Shown: positions 20,281-27,852 of the stretch, in pieces
Numbering within the stretch: position 1 is the first letter of the stretch
Layout: every line of letters begins with the position of its first letter
Assembly: GCF_003236385.1 (NCBI RefSeq)
Contig: NZ_POUA01000007.1
Span: 1-52,694, forward strand
Source: Spongiactinospora gelatinilytica
GTDB taxonomy: Bacteria; Actinomycetota; Actinomycetes; Streptosporangiales; Streptosporangiaceae
Direction: 5' to 3'
Length of the DNA: 52,694 nucleotides
The notes under the pieces: model-generated
Told to the model about the DNA's origin: nothing
What the model saw: the letters and a program-made list of their open reading frames with translations, nothing else
Database searches by the model: none
Program-made: the position numbers and the translations under genes

Positions 20281-20411
20281 CTAAATCTCCCGATCGATCT
20301 CGGATGAGGATCCAGCTCGTACCACCTGAAGGCCGAGCCGATAGCAAGTAGACCCACCTGAGGCCCGAACAGCAAGCCAATTGCACCATAACTGCCGTAA
20401 AGAAAAGGCAA
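20281..20411 (-). promoter_or_regulatory. Conserved upstream region of array member 1
   Basis: Reading toward the gene, it holds TTGCCTTTTCTTTACGGC (20394-20411), ATTGGCTTGCT, then GTCTACTTGC with AGTAGAC on the plus strand exactly 67 bases from the start, and GGGAGAT as ribosome site. The same blocks occur upstream of the other copies. Confidence 0.65.
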
Positions 20412-20741
20412 ATCACCATCCCGGGCAGGTGAATTCATGCGAGCATTCGCGGGCCACATCGGGGGAATTCTCACGGTTAAGGCTTCTGACGGTTTTCGGG
20501 TAGGCGAATTGGAGATTTCCTACCTCAGGGGCTTATAGGAAGACTGTCCGGATCTTCCCGCTACCCAGCGCGTACCCTTGCGTGACCGAGACCCCCGCCG
20601 GGAGCACCGCGGAGTCAGGGAGTTCGGCCGTACATGCGATCGGGGGAGACTCCGGATGGGAGGGTCCCATCGGTGTCTCCCCCGTGGCCTTCGCACGAGC
20701 TGGAGCGTGAAGGTTCAGCGCGCGCCCGTGGTGGAAGGCGT

Positions 20742-20795
20742 ACGCCGGCGCGGGAACGATCGGCCAAGGCCCTGGCCCGAGGTCCGCGCCGGCGT
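20742..20795 (-). terminator. Terminator hairpin after array member 2
   Basis: ACGCCGGCGCGG (20742-20753) pairs perfectly with CCGCGCCGGCGT (20784-20795); the loop has an inner GGCC/GGCC pairing. It lies 31 bases past the stop at 20827. The remaining spacer 20412-20741 shows no gene. Confidence 0.7.
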
Positions 20796-20826
20796 CCGGT
20801 CACCCCTTGTGAACGACTCAAGCGGC

Positions 20827-21072
20827 TCAGTTCTGGTAAACGCGAACGCTGCAGTCCACAGGCTTCTTCGTTGCGACGCTTACCGGGCTGAGGTTGAGCA
20901 GTGTGACGATGATGTCACCAATGGCGCTGTTGCCGCACACGATCACGTTGCCGGACTGCTGGGCGGTATTGGTCTCGTCCGCCGGCCAAGGTGCGGCCGC
21001 CACCGCCGGTGCTGCGACCCCCGAGACGGCGAAAGCCGTCAGCATCCCGCCGATTGCGAGCTTCTTGAGCAT
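20827..21072 (-). CDS. Small secreted two-cysteine protein, array member 2
   Basis: This 81-residue paralogue has signal peptide MLKKLAIGG...GVAAPAVAA and a mature region with QQSGN, VCGNSAIGDI, TLLNLSPV and KPVDCSVRVYQN. Members 2 and 3 are the closest pair in the central segment (CGNSAIGD, LLNL). I use the ATG at 21072 because the context (GGAGAAT then ATG) and the MLKKL start equal those of the other copies; the frame continues upstream for 15 codons without a ribosome site. Secreted, probably with one disulfide; function unknown. The nearest functional analogy is chaplin-like surface proteins, which I regard as a hypothesis only. Confidence 0.8.
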   Translation of the reverse strand: MLKKLAIGGMLTAFAVSGVAAPAVAAAPWPADETNTAQQSGNVIVCGNSAIGDIIVTLLNLSPVSVATKKPVDCSVRVYQN

Positions 21073-21203
21073 CTGAATTCTCCTGATCGATCTTGCGTGA
21101 GGTTCCGCACTCGCCACCCGAGCACAGGACCGATTGCAAGTAGACCCGTACCAGTCACGAACAGCAAGCCAATAGCACCGTTATTGCCGTAAAGAAACGG
21201 CAA
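21073..21203 (-). promoter_or_regulatory. Conserved upstream region of array member 2
   Basis: It has the same blocks as member 1: an inverted repeat GCCGT-AAAGAA-ACGGC (21186-21201), AGCAAGCCAAT, and AGTAGAC (21139-21145) exactly 67 bases from the start. The inverted repeat is perfect only in this copy. Confidence 0.65.
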
Positions 21204-21310
21204 TCAACCGGATTTTCGCTTTGCGGACTTCAACCACCTGATGCCCATATTCCAATAAATCGGACTTCACGCACGCAGCGTGCCTACCACTACAAAATTC
21301 GCAACCAACA

Positions 21311-21344
21311 AAAAAGGGGCACCGCAGCGTCAGCAGCGGTGCCC
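21311..21344 (-). terminator. Rho-independent terminator with T-tract (minus strand)
   Basis: GGGCACCGC (21317-21325) pairs with GCGGTGCCC (21336-21344). On the minus strand the stem is followed by a C and then TTTTTT. It ends transcription arriving from the omega-RNA-like element and from array member 3. Confidence 0.85.
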
Positions 21345-21374
21345 GCACAGCCGGAACATCTCCCGGAACGGTCC

Positions 21375-21540
21375 GTTGACTCCTCCGCATGGATGAATCC
21401 GGAGGATTCCAGCCCTCGCGAGCCGGATCTTCCCGCTTCACCGGCGACAGGCCCGGCGGCTGGTTCTCGCCGCCGGGCGGGGCCGCTACGCGGCGGGTTC
21501 GCTTTCCTCCCCCGGGCTGAAGCCCGGGGTCTCCAACGAG
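21375..21540 (-). ncRNA. Solo TnpB omega-RNA-like structured element (IS200/IS605-type right end)
   Basis: Reading the minus strand from 21540 there is GGAGACC, then an 8-bp hairpin CCCCGGGC/GCCCGGGG (21510-21529) followed by GGAGGAAAGCGAA. A small CCGC/GCGG hairpin (21483-21493) and a 9-bp hairpin GCCCGGCGG/CCGCCGGGC (21451-21478) follow. Then comes GGCTGGAATCCTCCG, whose CCTCCG (21382-21387) pairs with CGGAGG (21400-21405), ending AGTCAAC (21375-21381). This order of hairpins and the GGAAT-C...G-GAGG-x-GTCAAC end closely resembles the 3' omega RNA of actinobacterial IS605-type tnpB elements. No TnpB coding remains between here and 21939. The bases after GTCAAC would be the guide. This relies on recollection of the family, not on an alignment. 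Confidence 0.5.
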
Positions 21541-21939
21541 GGAGTCCCGATGAACGACCCTGAACGACCCCGGCAACTCGGCGACCCCGGCGACCCGGCG
21601 GTGGCCGTCCATGCGCCGAGGACGATCCGCCGGATTCGCCGGATCGGTTCACCGAATTGGTTCACCGGTCGCCGTGAGTTCCCTGGTCAGAGGTGGCATG
21701 CGAGGTATCGCACCCGATCGGGCAAATGCACCGAGGGCGGCCAACGGCCGTCCTCGCCCCTCGTCGCCGGCACGGCCGATGAATGGAGATCGACGGTGGT
21801 TCACGGGCCGTCGTCTCCCGCCGTACCTCGGACGACGGCCTCCAGGTAGAGACGGCGGGCTGGAGGCCCTCGTCACGAAGTCTCCCTAGCGGCCTCTGCT
21901 TCCGCCACCCATCAGGAAGGGGAACTCAGTGTCTGCGGC

Positions 21940-22197
21940 TCAGTTGCCGGTGTTCTGGGTGACCCGGATGCCGCAGTCGACCGGCTTGCGGTCGGCGAGA
22001 GTCACCGGCGTCAGGTTGAGCAGGTTGACGAACACGTCGCCGATGGCGCTGTTGCCACAGGTGATCGTGTTGCCGTTCTGCTGCGAGGCGTTGATCTCGC
22101 CCCCGGGCCACGGCGTGGCCGCGTGGGCCGGTGCGGCGAGCCCCATGCCGGCGAATGCGGCGATCATGGTCCCACCGAGTGCGAGCTTCTTGAGCAT
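21940..22197 (-). CDS. Small secreted two-cysteine protein, array member 3
   Basis: This 85-residue paralogue has a signal peptide from MLKKLALGG to the APAHA cleavage region. The mature chain contains PWPGGE, QQNGN, TCGNSAIGDV, NLLNLTPV and KPVDCGIRVTQN, with Cys 27 residues apart. The hydrophobic segment between the cysteines alternates polar and apolar residues, as in beta-forming surface proteins. Start and ribosome site (GGGAGAT) equal those of member 1. No partner gene is adjacent; its downstream flank holds the omega-RNA-like element, so insertion may have occurred between members 2 and 3. Confidence 0.8.
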   Translation of the reverse strand: MLKKLALGGTMIAAFAGMGLAAPAHAATPWPGGEINASQQNGNTITCGNSAIGDVFVNLLNLTPVTLADRKPVDCGIRVTQNTGN

Positions 22198-22310
22198 TTA
22201 AATCTCCCGATCGATCTCGGAACGAGAATTCAGCTCGTACCACTGACGGCCGAGCCGCTAGCCAGTAAAACGGCACGCGACACGAACGGCAAGCCAATCA
22301 CCACTCCGGC
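22198..22310 (-). promoter_or_regulatory. Upstream region of array member 3 (partly diverged)
   Basis: It keeps the ribosome-site block, GGCAAGCCAAT and an AGTAAAA (22264-22270) in the AGTAGAC place, 67 bases from the start, but lacks a clear GCCGTAAAGAA block. It may be expressed differently. Confidence 0.5.
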
Positions 22311-22459
22311 GACCACAAAAAGAACCCCAACGGAGGCCATGCGCCGTTCCAACGATCTGGGCCCGGTGGGCGCGTACCCTAATGCGCACTGAGCGATGGC
22401 TTGACCTAGCGGCATGGACGACAAACCCCGACACCAGAGCCGGTTAGGCGCAGATCTGG

Positions 22460-22507
22460 CGGAACAAAAAAGGAAGCGGGTGTCACGGCTTTCACCGCGA
22501 CACCCGC
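22460..22507 (-). terminator. Rho-independent terminator with T-tract (minus strand)
   Basis: GCGGGTGTC (22476-22484) pairs with GACACCCGC (22499-22507). On the minus strand the stem is followed by TTCCTTTTTTGTT. It is the second terminator behind array member 4. No gene is seen between the two terminators. Confidence 0.85.
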
Positions 22508-22710
22508 AAGCCCAACTTTATCCTCGCGAAGCCGATGCATCCCCAATAATGGATTTCGTAGCATCAGAGGCGTATACCCTCGAAGGTCCGCCGATCACGC
22601 CGGCGCGTGCAGACCTTACGATCCTCATCGCGTCGAAAGTGAACGAACAGACCAGGAATGCCGATAAGCGGACCCGCCGCCGCCCGGCCCCCTCTCGCTC
22701 CCCCGGCCCT

Positions 22711-22742
22711 GGCCGGCCGCTCCCGCAGGTGAGCGGCCGGCC
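22711..22742 (-). terminator. Terminator hairpin after array member 4
   Basis: GGCCGGCCGCT (22711-22721) pairs perfectly with AGCGGCCGGCC (22732-22742), about 110 bases past the stop at 22851. Confidence 0.7.
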
Positions 22743-22850
22743 AAAGGTGCCCGACCGGCCAGAAGTACACGGCGGCGAAGGTTCCACCGCAGCGCCCCGT
22801 GAACGAATCGATGCTCCGGCACCCCCCCGTCGAGGCTCGCCGGGGGCACC

Positions 22851-23090
22851 TTAGTTCTGGTGCACCCGGAAGCTGCAGTCCGTCGACTCGTTGTTGGAGT
22901 TCGTGACCGGGGCCAGCGGGATGATCGTGATGAAGATGCCCCCGATGGTGCGGTTGCCGCAGACGTTAACATTTCCGCTCTGCTCCGCAGCGTTGCTGTC
23001 CCACCCATCACCGGCATGCGCCGGCGAGGAAAGTCCCAGGGCGGCGAAACCCGCGACAACGGCACTGCCGACGATGAACTTCTTGAGCAT
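22851..23090 (-). CDS. Small secreted two-cysteine protein, array member 4
   Basis: This 79-residue paralogue is the most diverged. The signal peptide runs MLKKFIVGS to SSPAHA; the mature chain has EQSGN, VCGNRTIGGI, TIIPLAPV and STDCSFRVHQN, again with 27 residues between the cysteines. The region before the second Cys is polar (NSNNES) instead of lysine-rich, so surface charge differs between copies. I start at the ATG at 23090 with GGGAGAT-type ribosome site; the longer frame lacks one. It lies nearest the Lys/Tyr-rich protein gene, on the same strand but separated by about 890 bases. Confidence 0.8.
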   Translation of the reverse strand: MLKKFIVGSAVVAGFAALGLSSPAHAGDGWDSNAAEQSGNVNVCGNRTIGGIFITIIPLAPVTNSNNESTDCSFRVHQN

Positions 23091-23210
23091 GTCAATCTCC
23101 CGTTCGATCTGGTCTGATAGCCCGGCCTCCCTCCTTGGATGCCGAGCCACTAATTAGTAGACCTGAGACATTGTGCTAATAGCAAGCGAATAGCGGTAAA
23201 GAAAGCCCAA
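23091..23210 (-). promoter_or_regulatory. Conserved upstream region of array member 4
   Basis: GCGGTAAAGAAAGCCC (23193-23208), AGCAAGCGAAT and AGTAGAC (23156-23162, 66 bases from the start) match the blocks of members 1 and 2. Confidence 0.6.
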
Positions 23211-23880
23211 CTCTTACCGGTACACCCTTAGTATGATAAATGCGACATACGGGGCGGGCGTATCCCTCTAAATTGGACTCCATCCCACCAAACCTCTCAG
23301 TAGCAATATTTCCCTCCGGTTCAATGTCGAGAGCCGGTCGATCGCGAGCCGCCATGGCAAGCGCGATGGTCGTGTCCCGCAGCGTGCTGGAATTGCGACG
23401 ACCAAGCCCGCCCCCAGCGGGCAGGTGGCGGACCGGCCCGGCGGCCGGAGCAACCACCACCGCCCCGTACACCGAACCCCGTGAGAACGCGGCTGAGGGC
23501 CGCCCGGCCGTACATGGTCAGAGGCAGTGGCGCTTCGTGCTCGCGGGCTCTGCGGCGCGCGCGACGGACCTGCGTTCGCGTGTGAACCGCCGGGCGGCTT
23601 CGGCGGCGGGCCATCACCTGGCCAGGTCCGACGCGCACGCCAGGCGGACCTGCCTCGGGTGCCTCGGCCAGCGGAGGGGCCGGGGATCAGGCTCGGGGGG
23701 ACGTCGCAGATCCGATTCGGGCGGAGTGGTCCTCGAAACCGCATCGCACTACGGGAAAAGGCGCTCACACCAGGGGCGACCTGCCAGGCCGGGCGCTGTC
23801 TCAATCCAGACCACATTGCTGAGGGCGCCTCGGCGGGAGTGCGAAGGGACCGCGCAGTCCCGCCCGGCGGGGGGCACCAC
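23211..23880. other. Non-coding stretch upstream of array member 4
   Basis: No gene can be supported. A plus-strand frame (23527-23898) contains CQAGRCLNPDHIAEG, faintly like the C-x-x-x-x-C-x-NPDH core of HNH nucleases, but the surrounding sequence does not fit and there is no ribosome site. Confidence 0.4.
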
Positions 23881-23956
23881 AAAAGGGGGCCGGCATGACC
23901 ACTGCCGGCCCCTTGGGGTGAACGACACCCGGCCCCGCTCGTCGCGGGACCGGGTG
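23881..23956 (-). terminator. Two hairpins ending the Lys/Tyr-rich gene
   Basis: GGGGCCGGCA (23886-23895) pairs with TGCCGGCCCC (23903-23912) and is followed on the minus strand by CTTTTG. A second stem (23926-23938 with 23944-23956, one mismatch) lies between it and the stop codon at 23977. Confidence 0.8.
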
Positions 23957-23976
23957 CGCGTGTCGTCGTGTCAGTC

Positions 23977-24624
23977 CTAGCTCAGGACGGCGCTGTTGCG
24001 CTCCGACTCCTCGAAGACCCAGCCCTCAAGCTCAAGCCCGGACTTCTTGTGCCCGGGCTTCTTGTACTCCGGCTTCTTGTAGTCGGACTTCTTGTACTCC
24101 GGCTTCTTGTACTCAAACTTCTTCGACTCGTGCTTCTTGTTCTCGGCCTTGTCAACCTCGACGTACGTGTTCTTCTCGTACTTCTTGTCTTCCTCGTAGT
24201 TCACGTCCGTCGAGTCGTCCTTGTTGAACGAGTCTTTGGCCGTCGCCTCCTTGTTGTAGGAGCCCTTGGCGGAGTCGTCCTTGTTGAAGGACTTCTCGAC
24301 TTCGAGCTCACGGTCGTGAGAGTCCTTCGACTTCTTGTTCTTGAAGTCCTTGTTGAAAGAGTCATCGGTGTAGACGTACCGGTCGCAGTCGCTACGGCTC
24401 TGCTTCTTGTCCTGGGCGTTGTAGATGCCGTCGAACGACGTGCCCACCCAGTGACCGATGTTCCTCTTGTCGACGTCACACAGGTAGACGTAGTACACCG
24501 TGTTGACGGTTTCGTGCTTCTTCTCGGCAGGCTTCGTCGGCTCGGTGCCGGCGTTCGCCTGGGCGGCGAAGGTCATGGCCAGACCTGCGGCCAGCAGGCC
24601 CGCGGTTGTCATCTTCCTGATCAT
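23977..24624 (-). CDS. Secreted Lys/Tyr-rich protein with YKKPE repeats
   Basis: The 215-residue protein has signal peptide MIRKMTTAGLLAAGLAM...QANA. A globular-looking segment with two Cys (YLCDVDKRNIGHW and SDCDRYVY) follows. Then comes a low-complexity charged region with SFNKDDS/SYNKEA repeats (four loose copies, about residues 85-130) and a tail of pentads EYKKP, EYKKS, DYKKP, EYKKP, GHKKS (about 165-190), ending GWVFEESERN. I recognise no family. Tyr-Lys-Pro pentads recall adhesive or structural proteins such as mussel foot proteins, but this is only resemblance. The start is the ATG at 24624; the ribosome site is weak. Its amino-acid makeup gives a locally lower GC content than its neighbours. 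Confidence 0.75.
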   Translation of the reverse strand: MIRKMTTAGLLAAGLAMTFAAQANAGTEPTKPAEKKHETVNTVYYVYLCDVDKRNIGHWVGTSFDGIYNAQDKKQSRSDCDRYVYTDDSFNKDFKNKKSKDSHDRELEVEKSFNKDDSAKGSYNKEATAKDSFNKDDSTDVNYEEDKKYEKNTYVEVDKAENKKHESKKFEYKKPEYKKSDYKKPEYKKPGHKKSGLELEGWVFEESERNSAVLS

Positions 24625-24933
24625 CGCTTTGCGACTCCGTACTTCGTGCTCGCCAGGCAAAAGTTGGATGGTCTCGAATCGAGCTCACCAACTCGCCACT
24701 CGAATCTTCCGTCGTCTTGAATACCGCTGATCCCAGAAAGACAAACAACACCATCTCTTTTCCTGGCATCACCCAATTGCGCCACGTTTGCCCAGCAACG
24801 GCACTCCTGTTGGGTGCCGGGTAAATCGCAACTATGCAAGATCTATCACTTATGACCCAAATATGGTCTTTTATCCCCTCATATGCACCGCTCGCCGACC
24901 GTCCGGACGGCTCCCTGCGATAGCGTCGGGAAC

Positions 24934-26178
24934 ATGAACCTTGACGCATTTCTTGAGCTCCTGACGAGCCGCGGGCAGGCCGCCCTGGCCATGGCGGCGG
25001 AGCTGGTGTCAAGGGACGATCCGGTCGCGGCGGCCACCGCGCTGCGCCGCGACCACCCGGCGGACCTGGCCGCGGCGGCCCTCACCCAGGCGCGCCTGCG
25101 CGCACGCGCGCAGGCCAAGTTCGGGCCGGACGCCGAGCGCATGTACTTCACCCCGGACGGCCTGGAGCAGGCCACCCGCCCCGAGGTCGCCGCCCATCGC
25201 GCCCACCGGATCGTCGCGGGCGCGGCGCGCGTGTCGGTGGCGGACCTGTGCTGCGGCATCGGGGGCGACGCGATCGAGCTGGCCCGGGCCGGGCTCGGCG
25301 TGGCGGCGGTGGACCGCGACCCGCTCACCGCCGCCGTCGCGCGGGCCAACGTCGACGCGCTCGGCCTTTCGGCCCTCGTCCAGGTCGGTACGGCCGAGGC
25401 CGGGTCCGTCGATCCCCGCCGCCACGACGTCGTGTTCCTGGACCCGGCCCGGCGTACCTCGGCCAGGCGGGTTTTCGACCCGATGTCCTACTCCCCTCCC
25501 CTCCCCGACGCGCTGGCCATGGCGGCGGCGGCCCGCGGGGCGTGCCTGAAGGTGGCCCCGGGCCTGCCGTACACGTTCGTGCCGGACGGGGCGGAGGCCG
25601 AGTGGGTCTCCCACCGCGGCGAGGTCAAGGAGGCGGCCATCTGGCTCGGCGACCTCGCCGGGCCGGAGACGGCCCCCGAAGGCACGGAATGGCCGTTCCT
25701 GCGGAGGGCGACGATGCTCCCGTCCGGAATGACCCTGACGGCCGGGCCGGGCTCGTCCGAGCAGATTCCACAGATCGGACCGCCCGGCCGTTTCCTGTAC
25801 GAACCGGACGGCGCCGCGATCCGCGCGCACCTGGTCGCCGACATCGCCGCCTCGGTCGGCGGGCGGCTGCTGGACCCGCGGATCGCGTACATCACCGGCG
25901 ATGAGGACGTTGCCACGCCGTGGGCCGCGCGCTATGAGGTCGCCGAGGTGATGCCGTTCTCCCTCAAGCGGCTGCGGGCGGCGCTGCGCGAGCGGCAGGT
26001 CGGCACCGTGACGCTGAAGAAGCGCGGCTCGGCCGTGGACATCGAACGGCTGCGGCGGGATCTCCGGCTTTCCGGGGAGAATTCCCTCACCGTGGTACTT
26101 ACCCGTATTGCCGAAAAGCCGTTCGCCCTTCTCTGCACCGCCGCCGCCCCGGCGAAACACGCTGCTTCCCTGACTTAG
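24934..26178 (+). CDS. Class I SAM-dependent methyltransferase with THUMP-like domain
   Basis: The protein has 414 residues. The SAM-binding Rossmann core has motif I VADLCCGIGGDAIELA (about 99-114), the acidic VAAVDRDPLTAA, and the catalytic-site-like VVFLDPARR (about 168-176), the DPAR variant of the DPPY-type motif. The C-terminus (about 330-390) has the THUMP-like segment with MPFSLKRLRAALRER and VTLKKRGSAVDIERLRR. Relatives are presumed RNA or nucleic-acid methyltransferases; the target is not known. The ATG at 24934 is chosen over an earlier in-frame ATG at 24883 because it gives the usual N-terminus. It is divergent from the Lys/Tyr-rich gene. Confidence 0.88.
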   Translation: MNLDAFLELLTSRGQAALAMAAELVSRDDPVAAATALRRDHPADLAAAALTQARLRARAQAKFGPDAERMYFTPDGLEQATRPEVAAHRAHRIVAGAARVSVADLCCGIGGDAIELARAGLGVAAVDRDPLTAAVARANVDALGLSALVQVGTAEAGSVDPRRHDVVFLDPARRTSARRVFDPMSYSPPLPDALAMAAAARGACLKVAPGLPYTFVPDGAEAEWVSHRGEVKEAAIWLGDLAGPETAPEGTEWPFLRRATMLPSGMTLTAGPGSSEQIPQIGPPGRFLYEPDGAAIRAHLVADIAASVGGRLLDPRIAYITGDEDVATPWAARYEVAEVMPFSLKRLRAALRERQVGTVTLKKRGSAVDIERLRRDLRLSGENSLTVVLTRIAEKPFALLCTAAAPAKHAASLT

Positions 26179-26386
26179 GGACGATTCCTCGACAATCACC
26201 AAGTTTTTGATTACCGGCATCCGATCCCGCCAGGACGGGCTACAGTTTTGGAGCCTCGGAGGGATCCGCCGCCGGCGACGCGGTGAGGTCGTCCACACCG
26301 GGCGGGCCCATGCGGCCCCCCGGGCTCCGAGCCTCGACCATCCCACCGCTGTGCGGCCGACCGTCGGCGAGCGAAGGAGCCATTCG

Positions 26387-27835
26387 GTGGACCACTCCGG
26401 CAACACCCTGTTGCAGGCAGGCAGTCAGACCGCCATCTCCGAGCGCATGCGCGAACTCCTCGCGCGCGCTGCCCAGGACCACGTCTACGAGCAGCGCACG
26501 CAGGGCGCGGTGCTCGACGAGATCCGGCAGCGGCTGGAGGGCATGGAGTGGCTGCTGCGCGAGGTACGCGAGCGTGAGCTGGGCGGCCTCAGCGGCAGCC
26601 TCGACGCCGTGTCCGGGCGCCTGGACGAGATCACCGCCCGGCCGCCCTCCTGGGCCGAGGGGCTGGCGCAGCACATCGAGGCCGTCCGCGACCACGTGGA
26701 CGTGGTCGGTGTCCACATCGACGCGGTCGGTGAGCAGGTCAAGCCCCTCGCCGAACTGCCCAGCGTGTGGGCCGACATCGGCGCGGTGGGCGAGAACGTG
26801 GAGCAGGCCCTGTCCCGCCTCGCGGTGCTGCTGGAGGGCACCCAGGCGGTGTCCCAGCGGGTGAGCGACTTCGCCGCCCGCCTCGGTCAGTTGCAGAGCA
26901 GCATGGAGGCGGCGGCGGGCCGGTTCGGCCGGCTGGACAAGGCGGTGGCCGACCTCGCCCAGCGCGGGCAGGACGACACCACCGCCCTCACCGCGCGCGT
27001 CGAGACGGCCATCGAGCGGATCGGCGGCCTGATCGACGTCTCCGAGGCCCGGATGACCGAGCGGGTGGAGGGGCTGTCGGAACGCCTCGGCGCGGTACGG
27101 TCGGGCCTGGACGAACGTCTGGACGCGATGCAGTCCGGCCTCGGCGAGCGGATCGACGCGCTGGAGGGGCGGATCGGCGAGATCGTCGGCGGCGGTGCGG
27201 CGAGGGTCGGCGAGCGGATCGACGCGGCCGGTTCCAAGGTCGCGGAACACATCGACGAGGCCGAATCAAGGCTGGGCGAGCGCATCGACGCCGTCGGCCC
27301 GGCGGCCGGCGAACAGGCGGGCAGGCGCATCGAGTCGCTGGGCGAGCGGATCGGGCAGGCCGACGCCCGGGTCGCGGCGGCGGCCGAGGTACTGACCGGG
27401 CTCGACGGCAGGCTCACCGCGCTCGGCGGCCGCCTCGACGGGGTCGACACCCGGCTCACCGAGCTGGTCAGCGGGGCCGAGGAGGCCAAGGAGCAGATCG
27501 GGGCGGTGGACGACCACGTGGAGGCGGTCAACCAGCGCGTCGGCCAGCTCCCGGCCACGCTGGGCATCGGCGAACGCGTCGGCGAGAAGGTCGGCGAACT
27601 CCTCGACGCGCAGAGCGAGGACCACGCCAGGCGCTTCGACGCCCTGGCCAAGGCCGCCGCCGCGCTCACCGAGCTGATCGACGCGCACCCCGATCGCGAC
27701 AAGCTCACCGAGGCGGTGAGCGAGGTCGTCCAGCCGGCCCACGCCGACCTCACCCGCCGGCTCAGCGCGCTTGAGGAGACCATGCTGGCCCTGGCCGAGG
27801 CGCTGCTGCGCCCGGCCAGGACCACCAAGGACTGA
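26387..27835 (+). CDS. Long coiled-coil (apolipoprotein-like) protein
   Basis: The protein has 482 residues, almost wholly predicted alpha-helical, with repeating amphipathic 11- and 22-residue units such as RLDEITARP, ERIDALEGRIGEI, ERIDAAGSKVAEHIDEAES and RLGERIDA. There is no signal peptide or membrane segment. The repeats resemble apolipoprotein A/E-type or chromosome-partition-like helical arrays. I recognise no catalytic domain. The start is the GTG at 26387 with AAGGAG 7 bases upstream; earlier in-frame codons lie in a different-looking sequence. It converges with tsaD, 17 bases apart. A scaffold, cell-pole or membrane-associated role is possible, but none can be supported. Confidence 0.7.
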   Translation: MDHSGNTLLQAGSQTAISERMRELLARAAQDHVYEQRTQGAVLDEIRQRLEGMEWLLREVRERELGGLSGSLDAVSGRLDEITARPPSWAEGLAQHIEAVRDHVDVVGVHIDAVGEQVKPLAELPSVWADIGAVGENVEQALSRLAVLLEGTQAVSQRVSDFAARLGQLQSSMEAAAGRFGRLDKAVADLAQRGQDDTTALTARVETAIERIGGLIDVSEARMTERVEGLSERLGAVRSGLDERLDAMQSGLGERIDALEGRIGEIVGGGAARVGERIDAAGSKVAEHIDEAESRLGERIDAVGPAAGEQAGRRIESLGERIGQADARVAAAAEVLTGLDGRLTALGGRLDGVDTRLTELVSGAEEAKEQIGAVDDHVEAVNQRVGQLPATLGIGERVGEKVGELLDAQSEDHARRFDALAKAAAALTELIDAHPDRDKLTEAVSEVVQPAHADLTRRLSALEETMLALAEALLRPARTTKD

Positions 27836-27852
27836 CCGGAGGGACCGGCCGC

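Noticed and set aside
23527-23898. Possible HNH endonuclease fragment on the plus strand (CQAGRCLNPDHI)
   Set aside because: Only the short C...NPDH stretch fits; upstream residues are not HNH-like and there is no ribosome site or N-terminal domain.
24046-24130. Short repeats (CTTCTTGTACTCCGG) that could look like a CRISPR or VNTR
   Set aside because: They are the codons of the YKKPE repeat in the secreted protein gene, with no spacers.
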